64,000 nucleotides of DNA from Mycolicibacterium rutilum (GCF_900108565.1 NZ_LT629971.1:3100001-3164000), one strand, 5' to 3'; shown: positions 1 to 10,779, numbered from the stretch's first letter. Translations and numbers: made by a program. The notes: generated by a model not told the origin, from the letters alone.

Positions 1-2
1 GA

Positions 3-305
3 CCGGAGACACAGACGCAACGGCTCAGCGGCGGCTCGTCGGTGGTTCCGGGCGTCGACTATGCGTTCGCGATCTTCAACGCCCAGGGCTGGCGGGGCCA
101 CAACGGTGACATCCCGGGCTACGCGACGGTCGCGGTCTATCTGCCCGAGCGCGACGCAACGCTGGTGGTGTCTGTGAACTCCGATGTGGCCGAACCACAT
201 TCGGCCGGCCAGATCGCCTTTGTCGTGACCGAGCTGGTGACGCCGGAGAACCTCTACGAGCTGGGCCCGCAACCGCCCGAAATGATCGACGAGCCCGACG
301 CCTGA
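3..305 (+). CDS. Serine hydrolase / beta-lactamase-related protein, C-terminal part
   Basis: The reading frame is open to the left edge, so only the last 100 residues are present. The visible part contains an HNGDIPGY segment. In class C beta-lactamase and D-Ala-D-Ala carboxypeptidase-type serine hydrolases the third active-site motif (KTG, HTG or HNG) is followed by just such a glycine-rich turn and a beta-strand like the next one here (TVAVYLPERDATLVVSVN). The serine and tyrosine motifs would lie outside the window. An acidic tail ends the protein. It probably acts on the cell envelope or on a small ester or amide, but the substrate cannot be read from this fragment. It ends 450 bases before the next gene. 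Family assignment is fairly secure, function is not. Confidence 0.7.
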   Translation, partial: PETQTQRLSGGSSVVPGVDYAFAIFNAQGWRGHNGDIPGYATVAVYLPERDATLVVSVNSDVAEPHSAGQIAFVVTELVTPENLYELGPQPPEMIDEPDA

Positions 306-755
306 CGCGCCTGACCCGCCTGACTACCGATGCGACGCGCACCCGTCGGCGCGCGACCACGCAGGTCGTGAACATCAAAGCTCACGAGTGACGACGTACC
401 ACCTCGTGCGGGAAGTGTTCAGCGACGGGCTCTGGCACGGGCTAATCGAACGCGACCTTCGCGTGAGCCGCTGCTCCCATTCTGGCGCGTAGCAGGTGTC
501 ATCCCGGCAACCGAGTGCTCATCGAAGAGCGCTTCTATGCGTGATGGGAAATCGATTGACCATCAGTAAGTCACCGCACGCGACTGGCGGCACTCTGACA
601 GAAGGGCGGCCTGACGCATAATCGGCGGTCACCGGGCGTGACATCGGGGCGTCCGAGGTGCTGACTGCGTTGTTGCCTAGAGCGTCAAATCTTCGCTCAC
701 CGGACGACGTCCAAACGTTCGTTTATGCCATGCTTCGCGGGGTACGGACCTCGAG
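306..755. other. 450-base intergenic stretch
   Basis: No convincing gene is seen on either strand. Base composition is visibly less G+C-rich toward the right. Apart from the promoter-like pair at 595-622 nothing specific is recognised: no repeat, no tRNA-end copy and no transposase remnant. It may contain the 5' untranslated region of the gene at 756. Confidence 0.5.
595..622 (+). promoter_or_regulatory. Possible promoter of the membrane protein gene at 756
   Basis: CTGACA at 595-600 and CATAAT at 617-622 are 16 bases apart and resemble mycobacterial SigA-type -35 and -10 boxes. They would give a leader of about 125 bases. Support is sequence resemblance only. Confidence 0.3.
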
Positions 756-1781
756 ATGTCCACTTCGCTTCTGCTGGTCTCGGATCCGGGCGTCCCAGCG
801 GCTTTGGCACAAGACCTCTCCTCGAGCCTGCGGGAGACGTTGGCCGATATCTCGGCATCAGACCGAGAATGGCTGATCTCGGCGCAGGAGGGTACATATC
901 GACTGACCGAGCAGGCGACGTTTGCAGAGGTCATGCAGGGAGTCGACCCAGCAAACCAGCCGCAGGACATCGTGGTGTACCTGACTGACCTGCCCCGTCG
1001 TGACGGCACACTTCCGGTGGTGGCTGATATCAGCGTCCCTGGGCGTTTTGGTGTCGTATCCGTGGCGTGCATGGGCGGCCTGTTCATCCGGCGACGAGTG
1101 AGAGACACGGTCACGGGAGTCGTGGCCGAAATTGAGGATCAGCCGGATCGGCCAGCGCATGTCGGCAGGCTGAGGAGGACCGAGGACGAGCACAGTGTGC
1201 GCTATACGGCGCCGCCCCCGTTCGCGCGGCTGCGTCTACTCATTGGCATGGTCTATGCCAATCGCCCGTGGCGGTTAGCGGCTGGCCTCTCGCGTGTCAT
1301 GATGGCAACCTTCGCCACTGGCGCGGTGAGTTTGGCGTATCCCACCATCTGGCAGCTCTCCGCGACGATGGGGCCGTGGCGACAAAGTGCGACAACGTTT
1401 CTCGCGACGGCGGCGATGGTGGGATGGCTGATCGTTAATCACGAACTATGGGAACGGCCGCGCGGAAGAATCGAACGGGAACGTGCCGCTCTTTACAATG
1501 CCTCGACCGTCATCACCTTGACCATCGGTGTAGTAGTCCTGCACCTGTCGTCGTTTGTGCTGCTATTGCTAACCGCGTGGTGGACGCTTCCGCCGACGCT
1601 GCTCGGGCAGAATCTCGGCCACGCGGTCGGCCCCTCGGATTATCTGAGGCTGGCATGGCTGGTGGCAGCAGTCGCAACATTGGGCGGTGCACTCGGATCT
1701 GGGCTGGAGGATGACAACGCCGTCAAGCAGGCAGCTTACGGAGCACGCCAACAACAGCGGTTTCGGTCCGAGCGCGTCTGA
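756..1781 (+). CDS. Membrane protein of unknown function, 341 aa
   Basis: I do not recognise the family with certainty. The N-terminal half (about residues 1-150) is soluble and holds a strand-rich segment (DIVVYLTDLPRRDGTLPVVADIS). The C-terminal half has about four hydrophobic segments near residues 185-205, 215-232, 250-280 and 297-315, so it is an inner-membrane protein with a cytoplasmic or external N-terminal domain. The ATG at 756 is the first good start. A/T-richer codons are more frequent than in argS next door. It lies alone, on the opposite strand from tRNA-Arg and only 86 bases from its 3' end, a position typical of integrated DNA. No integrase or attachment-site duplicate is visible, so transfer is only a suspicion. 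Confidence 0.6.
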   Translation: MSTSLLLVSDPGVPAALAQDLSSSLRETLADISASDREWLISAQEGTYRLTEQATFAEVMQGVDPANQPQDIVVYLTDLPRRDGTLPVVADISVPGRFGVVSVACMGGLFIRRRVRDTVTGVVAEIEDQPDRPAHVGRLRRTEDEHSVRYTAPPPFARLRLLIGMVYANRPWRLAAGLSRVMMATFATGAVSLAYPTIWQLSATMGPWRQSATTFLATAAMVGWLIVNHELWERPRGRIERERAALYNASTVITLTIGVVVLHLSSFVLLLLTAWWTLPPTLLGQNLGHAVGPSDYLRLAWLVAAVATLGGALGSGLEDDNAVKQAAYGARQQQRFRSERV

Positions 1782-1867
1782 AAGAGGCGGCCAGCGCAGC
1801 GATACAGCAGGCCGGGGCACATGGAACTCTTTGTTCGGTCGGTAGGCAGCGTTGGTCTGCACGTGAG

Positions 1868-1940
1868 TGCCCCCGGCAGGATTCGAACCTGCGGCCTTCT
1901 GCTCCGGAGGCAGACGCTCTATCCCCTGAGCTACGGGGGC
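1868..1940 (-). tRNA. tRNA-Arg (anticodon CCG)
   Basis: On the minus strand the 73 bases fold as a complete cloverleaf. The acceptor stem pairs GCCCCCG with CGGGGGC, the D stem is GCTC/GAGC, the anticodon stem is TCTGC/GCAGA with loop CTCCGGA, and the T arm is GCAGG-TTCGAAT-CCTGC. The anticodon CCG reads CGG arginine codons. CCA is not encoded. The gene is divergent from argS, whose product charges it. Confidence 0.97.
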
Positions 1941-2027
1941 GCATGCATAACTTGCGCCGATGGGCCTGCACAGCCTAACGCATGGCGGCGACGGTCAACG
2001 GATTCGGGGGCTGACCACCCGAGACCA

Positions 2028-2033
2028 TAGGAT
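2028..2033 (+). promoter_or_regulatory. Candidate -10 box of argS (leaderless)
   Basis: TAGGAT ends 8 bases before the GTG start of argS, so transcription would begin at or next to the start codon. No good -35 is visible. Confidence 0.4.
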
Positions 2034-2041
2034 GGACCCTC

Positions 2042-3694
2042 GTGACCCCCGCCGATCTGGCCGACCTGCTCAAGACCACCGCTGCCGCGGTGCTGGCCGA
2101 GCATGGCCTCGACGCGTCCGCCCTGCCGGAGACGGTCACCGTCGAGCGCCCGCGCAACCCCGACCACGGCGACTACGCCACCAACCTCGCCCTTCAGCTG
2201 GGCAAGAAGGTCGGCGCAAACCCCCGTGAGCTGGCCGGATGGCTCGCCGCCGCGCTGGCTGAGCATCCCGGCATCTCCGCCGCCGACGTCGCCGGCCCCG
2301 GGTTCGTCAACCTGCGCCTCGAGGCGTCGGCGCAGAACGTCATCGTCACCGACGTGCTGGGCGCCGAGTCCGCCTACGGCCATTCCGACGCGCTGGCCGG
2401 GACCAACATCAACCTCGAGTTCGTCTCCGCCAACCCCACCGGCCCCATCCACATCGGCGGCACCCGCTGGGCCGCGGTCGGCGACGCGCTGGGCCGGCTG
2501 CTGTCCACCCAGGGTGCGGCCGTCACCCGCGAGTACTACTTCAACGACCACGGCGCCCAGATCGACCGGTTCACCAACTCGCTGATCGCGGCCGCCAAGG
2601 GCGAGCCCACCCCCGACGACGGCTACGCCGGCGACTACATCGCCGACATCGCCGCTCAGGTGCTCGCCAAGGACCCCGGCGCGCTCGCCCTGCCCGACGA
2701 CGAGATGCGCGAGACCTTCCGCGCCATCGGCGTCGATCTGATGTTCACCCACATCAAGCAGTCCCTGCACGAGTTCGGCACCGACTTCGACGTCTACACC
2801 CACGAAGACTCGATGCACACCTCCGGGCGCGTCGATGAGGCCATCGCCCAACTGCGCGAGGCCGGCAGCATCTACGAGAAGGACGGCGCCGTCTGGCTGC
2901 GCACTACCGACTACGGCGACGACAAGGACCGCGTCGTCATCAAGAGCGACGGCGCACCGGCCTACGTCGCCGCCGACATCGCCTACTACCTCGACAAGCG
3001 AGCCCGCGGCTTCGACCTGTGCATCTACATGCTCGGCGCCGACCACCACGGCTACATCGCCCGGCTCAAAGCGGTCGCTTCGGCGCTGGGGGAGGACCCC
3101 GCCACTGTCGAGGTGCTCATCGGGCAGATGGTCAACCTGGTCCGCGACGGCCAACCCGTCCGGATGAGCAAGCGCGCCGGCACGGTCATCACCCTCGACG
3201 ACCTCGTCGACGCGATCGGCGTCGACGCCGCCCGGTACTCGCTGATCCGCTCGTCGGTGGACAGCCCGATCGACATCGACCTCGCGCTGTGGTCCTCGGC
3301 GTCCAACGAGAACCCCGTCTACTACGTGCAATACGCCCACGCGCGGCTGTCCGCGCTGGCCCGCAACGCCGCCGACCTCGGCGTCACCGCCGACACCGCG
3401 AACCTGCAGCTGCTCACCCACGACAAGGAGGGCACGCTGATCCGCAACATCGGCGAGTTCCCGCGGGTGCTCAAAACCGCTGCGGCACTTCGCGAACCGC
3501 ACCGCGTGTCGCGCTACCTCGAGGACCTCGCCGGTGACTACCATCGCTTCTACGACTCCTGCCGCGTGCTGCCGCAGGGCGACGAGGCGCCCAACGAACT
3601 GCACGGCGCGCGTCTGGCGCTGTGCCAGGCCACCCGCCAGGTGATCGCCAACGGTCTGGGCATCCTCGGCGTCTCCGCACCGGAGCGCATGTGA
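2042..3694 (+). CDS. argS: Arginyl-tRNA synthetase
   Basis: Charges tRNA-Arg with arginine in the cytoplasm (class I aminoacyl-tRNA synthetase). The 550-residue protein has the usual length. An N-terminal domain (residues 1-110) is followed by the Rossmann catalytic domain with the HIGH-type motif HIGG starting at His137 and the KMSKS-like motif MSKR at residues 375-378, and by an all-helical DALR anticodon-binding domain at the end. The GTG start is chosen because it aligns with family N-termini and lies just after a -10-like box. It opens the run argS-lysA-thrA-thrC-thrB and overlaps lysA by 4 bases, which suggests coupled translation. tRNA-Arg(CCG) lies 101 bases upstream on the other strand. 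Confidence 0.98.
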   Translation: MTPADLADLLKTTAAAVLAEHGLDASALPETVTVERPRNPDHGDYATNLALQLGKKVGANPRELAGWLAAALAEHPGISAADVAGPGFVNLRLEASAQNVIVTDVLGAESAYGHSDALAGTNINLEFVSANPTGPIHIGGTRWAAVGDALGRLLSTQGAAVTREYYFNDHGAQIDRFTNSLIAAAKGEPTPDDGYAGDYIADIAAQVLAKDPGALALPDDEMRETFRAIGVDLMFTHIKQSLHEFGTDFDVYTHEDSMHTSGRVDEAIAQLREAGSIYEKDGAVWLRTTDYGDDKDRVVIKSDGAPAYVAADIAYYLDKRARGFDLCIYMLGADHHGYIARLKAVASALGEDPATVEVLIGQMVNLVRDGQPVRMSKRAGTVITLDDLVDAIGVDAARYSLIRSSVDSPIDIDLALWSSASNENPVYYVQYAHARLSALARNAADLGVTADTANLQLLTHDKEGTLIRNIGEFPRVLKTAAALREPHRVSRYLEDLAGDYHRFYDSCRVLPQGDEAPNELHGARLALCQATRQVIANGLGILGVSAPERM

Positions 3695-5109
3695 TCGCCC
3701 ATCCTGCCGGACCCCGGCACGCCGAAGAGGTGCACCACGCCGGTGCTCCGCCGCGCCCGCAGTCGTCCGACGAGGTGCTGCTGCTCGCCCCAAACGTATG
3801 GCCCCGCAGCACCGTTCGCGACGACGGCGGCGAGGTGTCGATCGGCGGCGTCAAGGTCTCCGACATCGCCGCCGAGTTCGGCACGCCGACGTTCGTGGTC
3901 GACGAGGACGACTTCCGGACGCGCTGCCGCGAGATCGCCGCGGCGTTCGGCGGCGGTGAGAACGTCCGCTACGCCGCCAAGGCGTTCATGTGCAAAGAGG
4001 TCGCCCGCTGGATCGCCGAGGAAGGCCTGTCGCTCGATGTGGCCAGCGGCGGCGAGATGGCCGTCGCGCTGGCCGGCGGGTTCCCCGCTGACCGGATCGC
4101 GTTGCACGGCAACAACAAATCGATCGACGAGCTGACCGCCGCCGTCAAGGCCGGCATCGAACACGTCGTCGTCGACTCGATGATCGAGATCGAGCGCCTC
4201 GATCGGATCGCCGGCGCCGCCGGAGTGGTGCAGGACGTGCTGATCCGCGTCACGGTCGGCGTCGAGGCCCACACCCACGAGTTCATCTCCACCGCCCACG
4301 AGGACCAGAAGTTCGGGCTGTCGCTGGCCTCCGGCGCCGCGATGGACGCGGTGCGCCGCGTCTTCGAGGCCGACCATCTGCGGCTGAAGGGTCTGCACAG
4401 CCACATCGGCTCGCAGATCTTCGACGTCGCGGGCTTCGAGATCGCCGCGCACCGGGTCATCGGGCTGCTGCGCGACGTCGTCGCCGAGTTCGGCGTCGAC
4501 AAGACCGCGCAGATGTCGATCGTCGACCTCGGTGGCGGACTGGGCATTTCGTACCTCCCGCAGGACGACCCGCCGCCGATCGCCGACCTGGCGGCCAAGC
4601 TCACCAAGATCGTGCGCGACGAGTCCGCCGCCGTCGGCCTGCCCGCCCCGCGCCTGGTCGTCGAACCGGGCCGCGCCATCGCCGGCCCCGGCACGATCAC
4701 GCTGTACCGCGTCGGCACCGTCAAGGACGTCGCGGTCAGCGCCACCGCGCACCGCCGGTACGTCAGCGTCGACGGCGGGATGAGCGACAACATCCGCACC
4801 TCGCTGTACGGCGCCGAATACGACGTACGGCTGATCTCCCGCGTCGCCGACGCCGAGCCGGCGCTCGCGCGTGTCGTCGGAAAGCATTGCGAGAGCGGCG
4901 ACATCGTCGTGCGCGACACCTGGGTGCCCGACGACATCGAGCCCGGTGACCTGCTGGGCGTCGCGGCCACGGGCGCCTACTGCTATTCGATGTCGAGCCG
5001 TTACAACCTGATCGGTCGTCCCGCTGTGGTGGCCGTGCGCGACGGGGAAGCCCGTCTGATCCTGCGCCGGGAGACGGTCGACGATCTGCTGAGTTTGGAA
5101 GTGAGGTAG
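3691..5109 (+). CDS. lysA: Diaminopimelate decarboxylase
   Basis: Decarboxylates meso-diaminopimelate to L-lysine, the last step of lysine synthesis, using pyridoxal phosphate. The PLP lysine is Lys97 in the motif YAAKAFM; HIGSQI, the glycine-rich phosphate-binding DLGGGLGIS and the VEPGRAIAG segment follow, and CESGD and EPGD complete the active site of this dimeric fold-type III enzyme. The GTG at 3691 is preferred over an upstream alternative at 3622: it overlaps the argS stop as GTGA and gives 472 residues, near the M. tuberculosis length of 447 with a longer N-terminal tail. Two bases separate it from thrA, so it is co-transcribed. Confidence 0.97.
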   Translation: MIAHPAGPRHAEEVHHAGAPPRPQSSDEVLLLAPNVWPRSTVRDDGGEVSIGGVKVSDIAAEFGTPTFVVDEDDFRTRCREIAAAFGGGENVRYAAKAFMCKEVARWIAEEGLSLDVASGGEMAVALAGGFPADRIALHGNNKSIDELTAAVKAGIEHVVVDSMIEIERLDRIAGAAGVVQDVLIRVTVGVEAHTHEFISTAHEDQKFGLSLASGAAMDAVRRVFEADHLRLKGLHSHIGSQIFDVAGFEIAAHRVIGLLRDVVAEFGVDKTAQMSIVDLGGGLGISYLPQDDPPPIADLAAKLTKIVRDESAAVGLPAPRLVVEPGRAIAGPGTITLYRVGTVKDVAVSATAHRRYVSVDGGMSDNIRTSLYGAEYDVRLISRVADAEPALARVVGKHCESGDIVVRDTWVPDDIEPGDLLGVAATGAYCYSMSSRYNLIGRPAVVAVRDGEARLILRRETVDDLLSLEVR

Positions 5110-5111
5110 CA

Positions 5112-6431
5112 ATGACGGACAAGCCGATCGGCGTAGCAGTCCTGGGTCTGGGAAACGTCGGCAGCCAGGTCGTGCGCATCATCGAGGAAAGCGCCGACGA
5201 CCTCGCCGCCCGCATCGGCGCACCGCTGGTGCTGCGCGGTGTCGGTGTGCGTCGTGTCGCCGATGACCGCGGTGTGCCCGTCGGCATGCTGACCGACAAC
5301 ATCGAGGAACTCGTCTCCCGCGACGACGTCGACATCGTCGTCGAGTTGATGGGCCCCGTCGACCCGGCGCGCAAGGCGATCCTGGCCGCCCTCGAGCAGG
5401 GCAAGTCGGTGGTGACCGCCAACAAGGCGCTGATGGCGGTGTCGACCGGCGAACTCGCGCAAGCCGCCGAAAACGCCCACGTGGACCTGTATTTCGAGGC
5501 TGCCGTCGCCGGCGCGATCCCGGTGATCCGGCCGCTGACCCAGTCGCTGGCCGGCGACAGCGTGGTGCGCGTCGCGGGCATCGTCAACGGCACCACCAAC
5601 TACATCCTCTCCGAGATGGCCAGCACCGGCGCGGACTACACCAGCGCACTGGCCGACGCCAGCGCGCTCGGATACGCCGAGGCCGACCCGACCGCCGACG
5701 TCGAGGGGTACGACGCCGCGGCCAAGGCGGCCATCCTCGCCTCGATCGCGTTCCACACCCGGGTCACCGCCGACGACGTCTACCGCGAAGGCATCACCAA
5801 GGTCAGCGCCCCCGACTTCGCTTCGGCCCGCGCGCTCGGCTGCACCATCAAGCTGCTGGCCATCTGCGAGCGGCTCACCAGCGACGAAGGTCAGCAACGG
5901 GTTTCGGCGCGCGTCTACCCGGCGCTGGTGCCGCTGGACCACCCGCTGGCCTCGGTCAACGGCGCGTTCAACGCGGTGGTCGTCGAGGCCGAGGCCGCCG
6001 GCCGGCTGATGTTCTACGGCCAGGGCGCCGGCGGCGCGCCGACGGCGTCCGCGGTGATGGGCGACCTCGTGATGGCGGCCCGCAACCGGGTCCAGGGCGG
6101 CCGTGGTCCGCGCGAGTCCAAGTACGCCAAACTGCCGATCGCGCCGATCGGGTTCATCCCCACCCGCTACTACGTCAACATGAACGTCGCCGACCGCCCC
6201 GGCGTGTTGTCCGCCGTGGCAGCCGAGTTCGCCAAGCGTGAGGTCAGCATCGCCGAGGTGCGCCAGGAGGGCATGGTCGACGAGGGCGGTCAGCGCTGCG
6301 GCGCCCGCATCGTCGTCGTCACCCATCAAGCCACCGACGCCGCGCTGTCCGAAACCGTGGACGCGCTCGCCGATCTCGATGTGGTGCAGAGCATCAACAG
6401 CGTGCTGCGCATGGAAGGAACAAGCGAATGA
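5112..6431 (+). CDS. thrA: Homoserine dehydrogenase
   Basis: Reduces aspartate semialdehyde to homoserine, the branch point toward threonine and methionine. The 439-residue protein starts with the Rossmann motif GLGNVGSQ, has the catalytic-domain signature around [19 protein letters not shown], and ends with an ACT regulatory domain (from about residue 355, [26 protein letters not shown]) that in relatives binds threonine for feedback inhibition. It is monofunctional, without aspartokinase. The gene follows lysA by 2 bases and overlaps thrC by 4 bases (ATGA), so the operon makes the lysine and threonine branches together. Confidence 0.97.
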   Translation: MTDKPIGVAVLGLGNVGSQVVRIIEESADDLAARIGAPLVLRGVGVRRVADDRGVPVGMLTDNIEELVSRDDVDIVVELMGPVDPARKAILAALEQGKSVVTANKALMAVSTGELAQAAENAHVDLYFEAAVAGAIPVIRPLTQSLAGDSVVRVAGIVNGTTNYILSEMASTGADYTSALADASALGYAEADPTADVEGYDAAAKAAILASIAFHTRVTADDVYREGITKVSAPDFASARALGCTIKLLAICERLTSDEGQQRVSARVYPALVPLDHPLASVNGAFNAVVVEAEAAGRLMFYGQGAGGAPTASAVMGDLVMAARNRVQGGRGPRESKYAKLPIAPIGFIPTRYYVNMNVADRPGVLSAVAAEFAKREVSIAEVRQEGMVDEGGQRCGARIVVVTHQATDAALSETVDALADLDVVQSINSVLRMEGTSE

Positions 6432-7510
6432 GCACCCCGTCGCAGATTGTGCACCAGCCCTGGCCCGGGCTGATCGCCGCGTACCGGGACCGGCTGCCGG
6501 TCCAGGACAGCTGGACCCCGATCACCCTGCGCGAAGGCGGCACCCCGCTGCTGCCCGCGCCGCGGCTGTCCGAATACACCGGCTGCACCGTGCATCTGAA
6601 GGTCGAGGGGCTCAACCCCACCGGGTCGTTCAAGGACCGCGGCATGACGATGGCGGTCACCGAGGCCGTCGCGCACGGCCAGCAGGCGGTGCTGTGCGCC
6701 TCGACCGGCAACACCTCGGCCTCGGCCGCGGCCTACGCGGCGCGCGCCGGCATCACCTGCGCGGTGCTGGTGCCGCAGGGCAAGATCGCGATGGGCAAGT
6801 TGGCCCAGGCGGTCATGCACGGCGCCAAGATCATTCAGATCGACGGGAACTTCGACGACTGCCTGGAACTGGCACGCAAGCTGACCGCCGACTTCCCGAC
6901 CGTTTCACTGGTCAACTCGGTCAACCCGTTCCGCATCGAAGGGCAGAAGACCGCCGCGTTCGAGATCGTCGACGCACTCGGGACCGCCCCCGACGTGCAC
7001 TCGCTGCCGGTGGGCAACGCGGGCAACATCACCGCGTACTGGAAGGGCTACACCGAGTACCACCGCGACGGGCTGTCCGACCGGCTGCCCCGCATGCTGG
7101 GCACGCAGGCCGCGGGCGCCGCGCCCCTGGTGCTCGGCGAACCGGTCAGCGATCCCGAGACCATCGCGACCGCGATCCGGATCGGCTCACCCGCGTCGTG
7201 GGCGACCGCAGTGGAGGCCCAGCAGCAGTCCAACGGCAAGTTCCTGGCCGCCACCGACGAAGAGATCCTGGCGGCGTATCACCTGGTGGCACGCACCGAG
7301 GGCGTCTTCGTCGAACCGGCGTCGGCGGCCAGCATCGCCGGCCTGCTCAAGTCGATCGACGACGGTTGGGTGGCCAAGGGGTCCACGGTGGTGTGCACGG
7401 TGACCGGCAACGGGCTCAAGGACCCCGACACCGCGCTGAAGGGCATGCCGCCGGTCATCGCCGTGCCGGTCGATCCGGTCGCCGTCGTCGAGCAGTTGGG
7501 CCTGGGCTAG
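6428..7510 (+). CDS. thrC: Threonine synthase
   Basis: Converts O-phosphohomoserine to threonine with PLP. The 360-residue length and the PLP-lysine motif GSFKDRGM (Lys69) are typical of the short actinobacterial class. The serine/threonine-rich STGNTSAS loop and the phosphate-cradle segment LPVGNAGNI are present. The gene sits between thrA (4-base overlap) and thrB (3-base gap), the usual actinobacterial order in which thrC precedes thrB although its product acts after ThrB. Confidence 0.97.
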   Translation: MSTPSQIVHQPWPGLIAAYRDRLPVQDSWTPITLREGGTPLLPAPRLSEYTGCTVHLKVEGLNPTGSFKDRGMTMAVTEAVAHGQQAVLCASTGNTSASAAAYAARAGITCAVLVPQGKIAMGKLAQAVMHGAKIIQIDGNFDDCLELARKLTADFPTVSLVNSVNPFRIEGQKTAAFEIVDALGTAPDVHSLPVGNAGNITAYWKGYTEYHRDGLSDRLPRMLGTQAAGAAPLVLGEPVSDPETIATAIRIGSPASWATAVEAQQQSNGKFLAATDEEILAAYHLVARTEGVFVEPASAASIAGLLKSIDDGWVAKGSTVVCTVTGNGLKDPDTALKGMPPVIAVPVDPVAVVEQLGLG

Positions 7511-8458
<948 letters not shown>

Positions 8459-8499
8459 CTTCCGGGCCGAACTGGCATCACAGAAGTCACACGACACGC

Positions 8500-8583
8500 A
8501 TGTCTTTCTTGATTCCCGCAGCGATGCGGGATATTCTCGCTTTCGTCCGGCAATCGCAGCGTCTCTACCTGCGCCGACACTAG
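8500..8583 (+). CDS. Candidate leader peptide upstream of rho, 27 aa
   Basis: An ATG-to-TAG frame of 27 codons begins with MSFLIPAAMRD and ends with the basic tail LYLRRH. The perfect hairpin at 8515-8530 lies inside its early codons, so ribosome progress could control that fold. There is no clear Shine-Dalgarno sequence in front of it. The rho leader of E. coli also carries a short ORF (rhoL), but the sequences are unrelated. Reality as a translated peptide depends on conservation in other mycobacteria, which I cannot check. Confidence 0.4.
   Translation: MSFLIPAAMRDILAFVRQSQRLYLRRH
8515..8530 (+). promoter_or_regulatory. Hairpin CCCGCA-GCGA-TGCGGG in the rho leader
   Basis: A perfect 6-bp G/C-rich stem is closed by a GNRA tetraloop (GCGA), a very stable fold. 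The bases after it (ATATTCTCGCTTTCG) are only moderately T-rich, so it could act as a weak thrB terminator or as an attenuator. Confidence 0.55.
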
Positions 8584-8755
8584 GACACCACTCATTTCCC
8601 TCTGGGGCTACTCGTGGATTGACGGTTCGCCGCACGGCGGCGAGACCCGGCTATCACCTTTGCAGAGGCAATGGTGGCGCCCATGCGTTCAGTGGATCAG
8701 CTGATCGCACCGAACCCCCGCATGACTTGTTCTGTGAGGGAAAGAAAGGAACTCC

Positions 8756-10720
8756 GTGACTGATACGGACCTGATCACGGCTGGGGGCGGCAGCGACAAC
8801 GGTGCGCTGTCGAACACCGTGAGTCCAGATACAACTTCCGCGGCAGCGGGCGGGGCGGCCGAAACGCCCACCGCTGAGACCGCACCCACCGCCGAGGTCG
8901 CATCCGGCGACCGCGCCGCTTCCCTGTCCACCATGGTGCTGCCTGAACTGCGCGCACTGGCCAAGGAGATCGGCGTCGAGGGCGCATCCGGCATGCGCAA
9001 GAGCGAACTGGTCGCTGCCATCCGGGAGCGCCGCGGCGACTCCAACGGACGCGGCAAGCAGCCGCGTGCTGCCGCCGAGGCGCCCGCAACCGAGGCGCCC
9101 GCCGACCAGCCGGCCGCCGCGGACAACTCGGGCACCGAGCAACCGCCGCGCCGCCAGCGTCGTGGCGCGTCGCGTCCCGCGAGTGCGCCGGACGGGCAGG
9201 ACTCCGCCGGACAGCCCGCAGCCAACGACAGCGCTGAGAACACCGACACCAAGAACACCGGCGACAAGTCGGAAGGTGCCAAGAACCAGGGCGACCGCAA
9301 CCAGGGCAACCAGGGCGATCGCAACCAGGGTGACCGCAACCGGGGCGACCGCAACCAGGGCGACAAGCCCGCCAAGTCGGAGAACAAGTCCGACGGCGAT
9401 CAGCAGCAGTCTGATCAGGGCGGCCAGAACCGCAACGACAACAGCAACGACGACGACGGCGACGGCCGCGGCGGGCGGCGGGGCCGCCGGTTCCGCGACC
9501 GCAGGCGCCGCGAGCGTGGCGGCGGTGAGGGCGGCGGTGACCGCGACACCGAGCTGCGCGAGGACGACGTCGTCGTGCCGGTCGCGGGCATCCTCGACGT
9601 CCTCGACAACTACGCGTTCGTCCGCACGTCCGGCTACCTGGCCGGCCCGAACGACGTGTACGTCTCGATGAACATGGTGCGCAAGAACGGCCTGCGCCGC
9701 GGTGACGCGGTGACCGGCGCCGTGCGGGTGCCCAAGGAGGGCGACGGCGGCGGTCAGAACCCGCGCCAGAAGTTCAACCCGCTGGTGCGCCTCGACACTG
9801 TCAACGGCAAGCCCGTCGACGAGGCCAAGAAGCGGCCGGACTTCAACAAGCTCACGCCGCTCTATCCGAATCAGCGGCTGCGTCTGGAGACGTCGCCTGA
9901 CAAGCTGACGACGCGCGTGATCGACCTGATCATGCCGATCGGCAAGGGTCAGCGCGCGCTGATCGTGTCGCCGCCGAAGGCCGGTAAGACGACGATCATG
10001 CAGGACATCGCCAACGCGATCACCACGAACAACCCGGAATGCCACCTGATGGTGGTGCTCGTCGACGAGCGTCCGGAAGAGGTCACCGACATGCAGCGCT
10101 CGGTGAAGGGTGAGGTCATCGCCTCGACCTTCGACCGTCCGCCGTCCGACCACACGCAGGCCGCCGAGCTGGCGATCGAGCGGGCCAAGCGCCTGGTCGA
10201 GCAGGGCAAGGACGTCGTCGTGCTGCTGGACTCGATCACCCGCCTGGGCCGCGCGTACAACAACGCGTCGCCGGCGTCGGGGCGCATCCTGTCCGGTGGT
10301 GTGGACTCGACAGCGCTCTATCCGCCGAAGCGGTTCCTGGGCGCGGCGCGCAACATCGAAGAGGGCGGCTCGCTGACGATCGTCGCCACCGCGATGGTGG
10401 AGACCGGATCGACCGGTGACACGGTGATCTTCGAGGAGTTCAAGGGCACCGGCAACGCCGAGCTCAAGCTCGACCGCAAGATCGCCGAGCGTCGGGTGTT
10501 CCCGGCCGTCGACGTCAACCCGTCCGGCACCCGCAAGGACGAGCTGCTGCTGTCCACCGACGAGTTCGCGGTCGTGCACAAGCTGCGTCGGGTGCTTTCG
10601 GGGCTCGACCCGCACCAGGCCATCGACCTGTTGATGAGCCAGCTGCGTAAGACCAAGAACAACTACGAGTTCCTGGTGCAGGTCTCCAAGACCGCGCCGG
10701 GTTCGGCGGACGTCGACTAA
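8756..10720 (+). CDS. rho: Transcription termination factor Rho
   Basis: Hexameric RNA-dependent ATPase and helicase that ends transcription. At 654 residues it is much longer than E. coli Rho (419). The extra length lies between the N-terminal helix bundle (residues 55-90, LPELRALAKEIGVEG) and the RNA-binding cold-shock-like fold (about 265-340): some 170 residues rich in Asn, Gln, Asp, Arg and Gly, including a tandem repeat of the type GDRNQG and an arginine-rich stretch. The C-terminal ATPase has Walker A SPPKAGKTT, Walker B VVLLDSITRL and the Q-loop region, and ends with FLVQVSKTAPG. GTG start with ribosome binding site GAAAGAAAGGA. A bidirectional hairpin follows. The insert is known in actinobacteria and binds RNA. 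Confidence 0.98.
   Translation: MTDTDLITAGGGSDNGALSNTVSPDTTSAAAGGAAETPTAETAPTAEVASGDRAASLSTMVLPELRALAKEIGVEGASGMRKSELVAAIRERRGDSNGRGKQPRAAAEAPATEAPADQPAAADNSGTEQPPRRQRRGASRPASAPDGQDSAGQPAANDSAENTDTKNTGDKSEGAKNQGDRNQGNQGDRNQGDRNRGDRNQGDKPAKSENKSDGDQQQSDQGGQNRNDNSNDDDGDGRGGRRGRRFRDRRRRERGGGEGGGDRDTELREDDVVVPVAGILDVLDNYAFVRTSGYLAGPNDVYVSMNMVRKNGLRRGDAVTGAVRVPKEGDGGGQNPRQKFNPLVRLDTVNGKPVDEAKKRPDFNKLTPLYPNQRLRLETSPDKLTTRVIDLIMPIGKGQRALIVSPPKAGKTTIMQDIANAITTNNPECHLMVVLVDERPEEVTDMQRSVKGEVIASTFDRPPSDHTQAAELAIERAKRLVEQGKDVVVLLDSITRLGRAYNNASPASGRILSGGVDSTALYPPKRFLGAARNIEEGGSLTIVATAMVETGSTGDTVIFEEFKGTGNAELKLDRKIAERRVFPAVDVNPSGTRKDELLLSTDEFAVVHKLRRVLSGLDPHQAIDLLMSQLRKTKNNYEFLVQVSKTAPGSADVD
9284..9366 (+). 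repeat. Tandem repeat coding for GDRNQG units in rho
   Basis: Five imperfect copies of a 15-18 base unit (gggcgaccgcaaccag and variants) encode GDRNQG / NQGDRN blocks within the disordered insertion of Rho. The unit is a multiple of three, so copy number can change without breaking the frame. Confidence 0.8.
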
Positions 10721-10730
10721 ACCTTGGCGG

Positions 10731-10775
10731 TTTCGGTGTAGTTGGTTGCGCTGAGCGCGACTGACTACACCGAAA
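10731..10775. terminator. Bidirectional terminator between rho and marR
   Basis: TTTCGGTGTAGT at 10731-10742 is perfectly complementary to ACTACACCGAAA at 10764-10775, and most of the bases between continue the stem (GTTGCGCT / AGCGCGAC with G-U pairs). It lies between two convergent genes and its flanks read T-rich on each strand, so it can serve both. Confidence 0.75.
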
Positions 10776-10779
10776 TCAC

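Larger units (their letters stand above)
8459..8755 (+). promoter_or_regulatory. Leader region upstream of rho
   Basis: This 297-base gap holds a short ORF at 8500-8583, a perfect hairpin at 8515-8530, a second hairpin at 8627-8643 (TCGCCG/CGGCGA), a 12-base palindrome GATCAGCTGATC at 8695-8706, and the purine-rich ribosome binding site GAAAGAAAGGA before the GTG of rho. Such a structured leader fits autoregulation of a termination factor, but the mechanism is inferred. No confident -10/-35 pair was found. Confidence 0.5.

Noticed and set aside
1868..1940. Duplicated tRNA 3' end as an attachment site to the left
   Set aside because: Reading 1-1867 on both strands I found no second copy of the T-arm/acceptor sequence.
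1931..3793. 620-residue minus-strand frame opposite argS
   Set aside because: Arg/Val/Gly-rich antisense shadow typical of high-G+C genes; argS on the plus strand has all family motifs.
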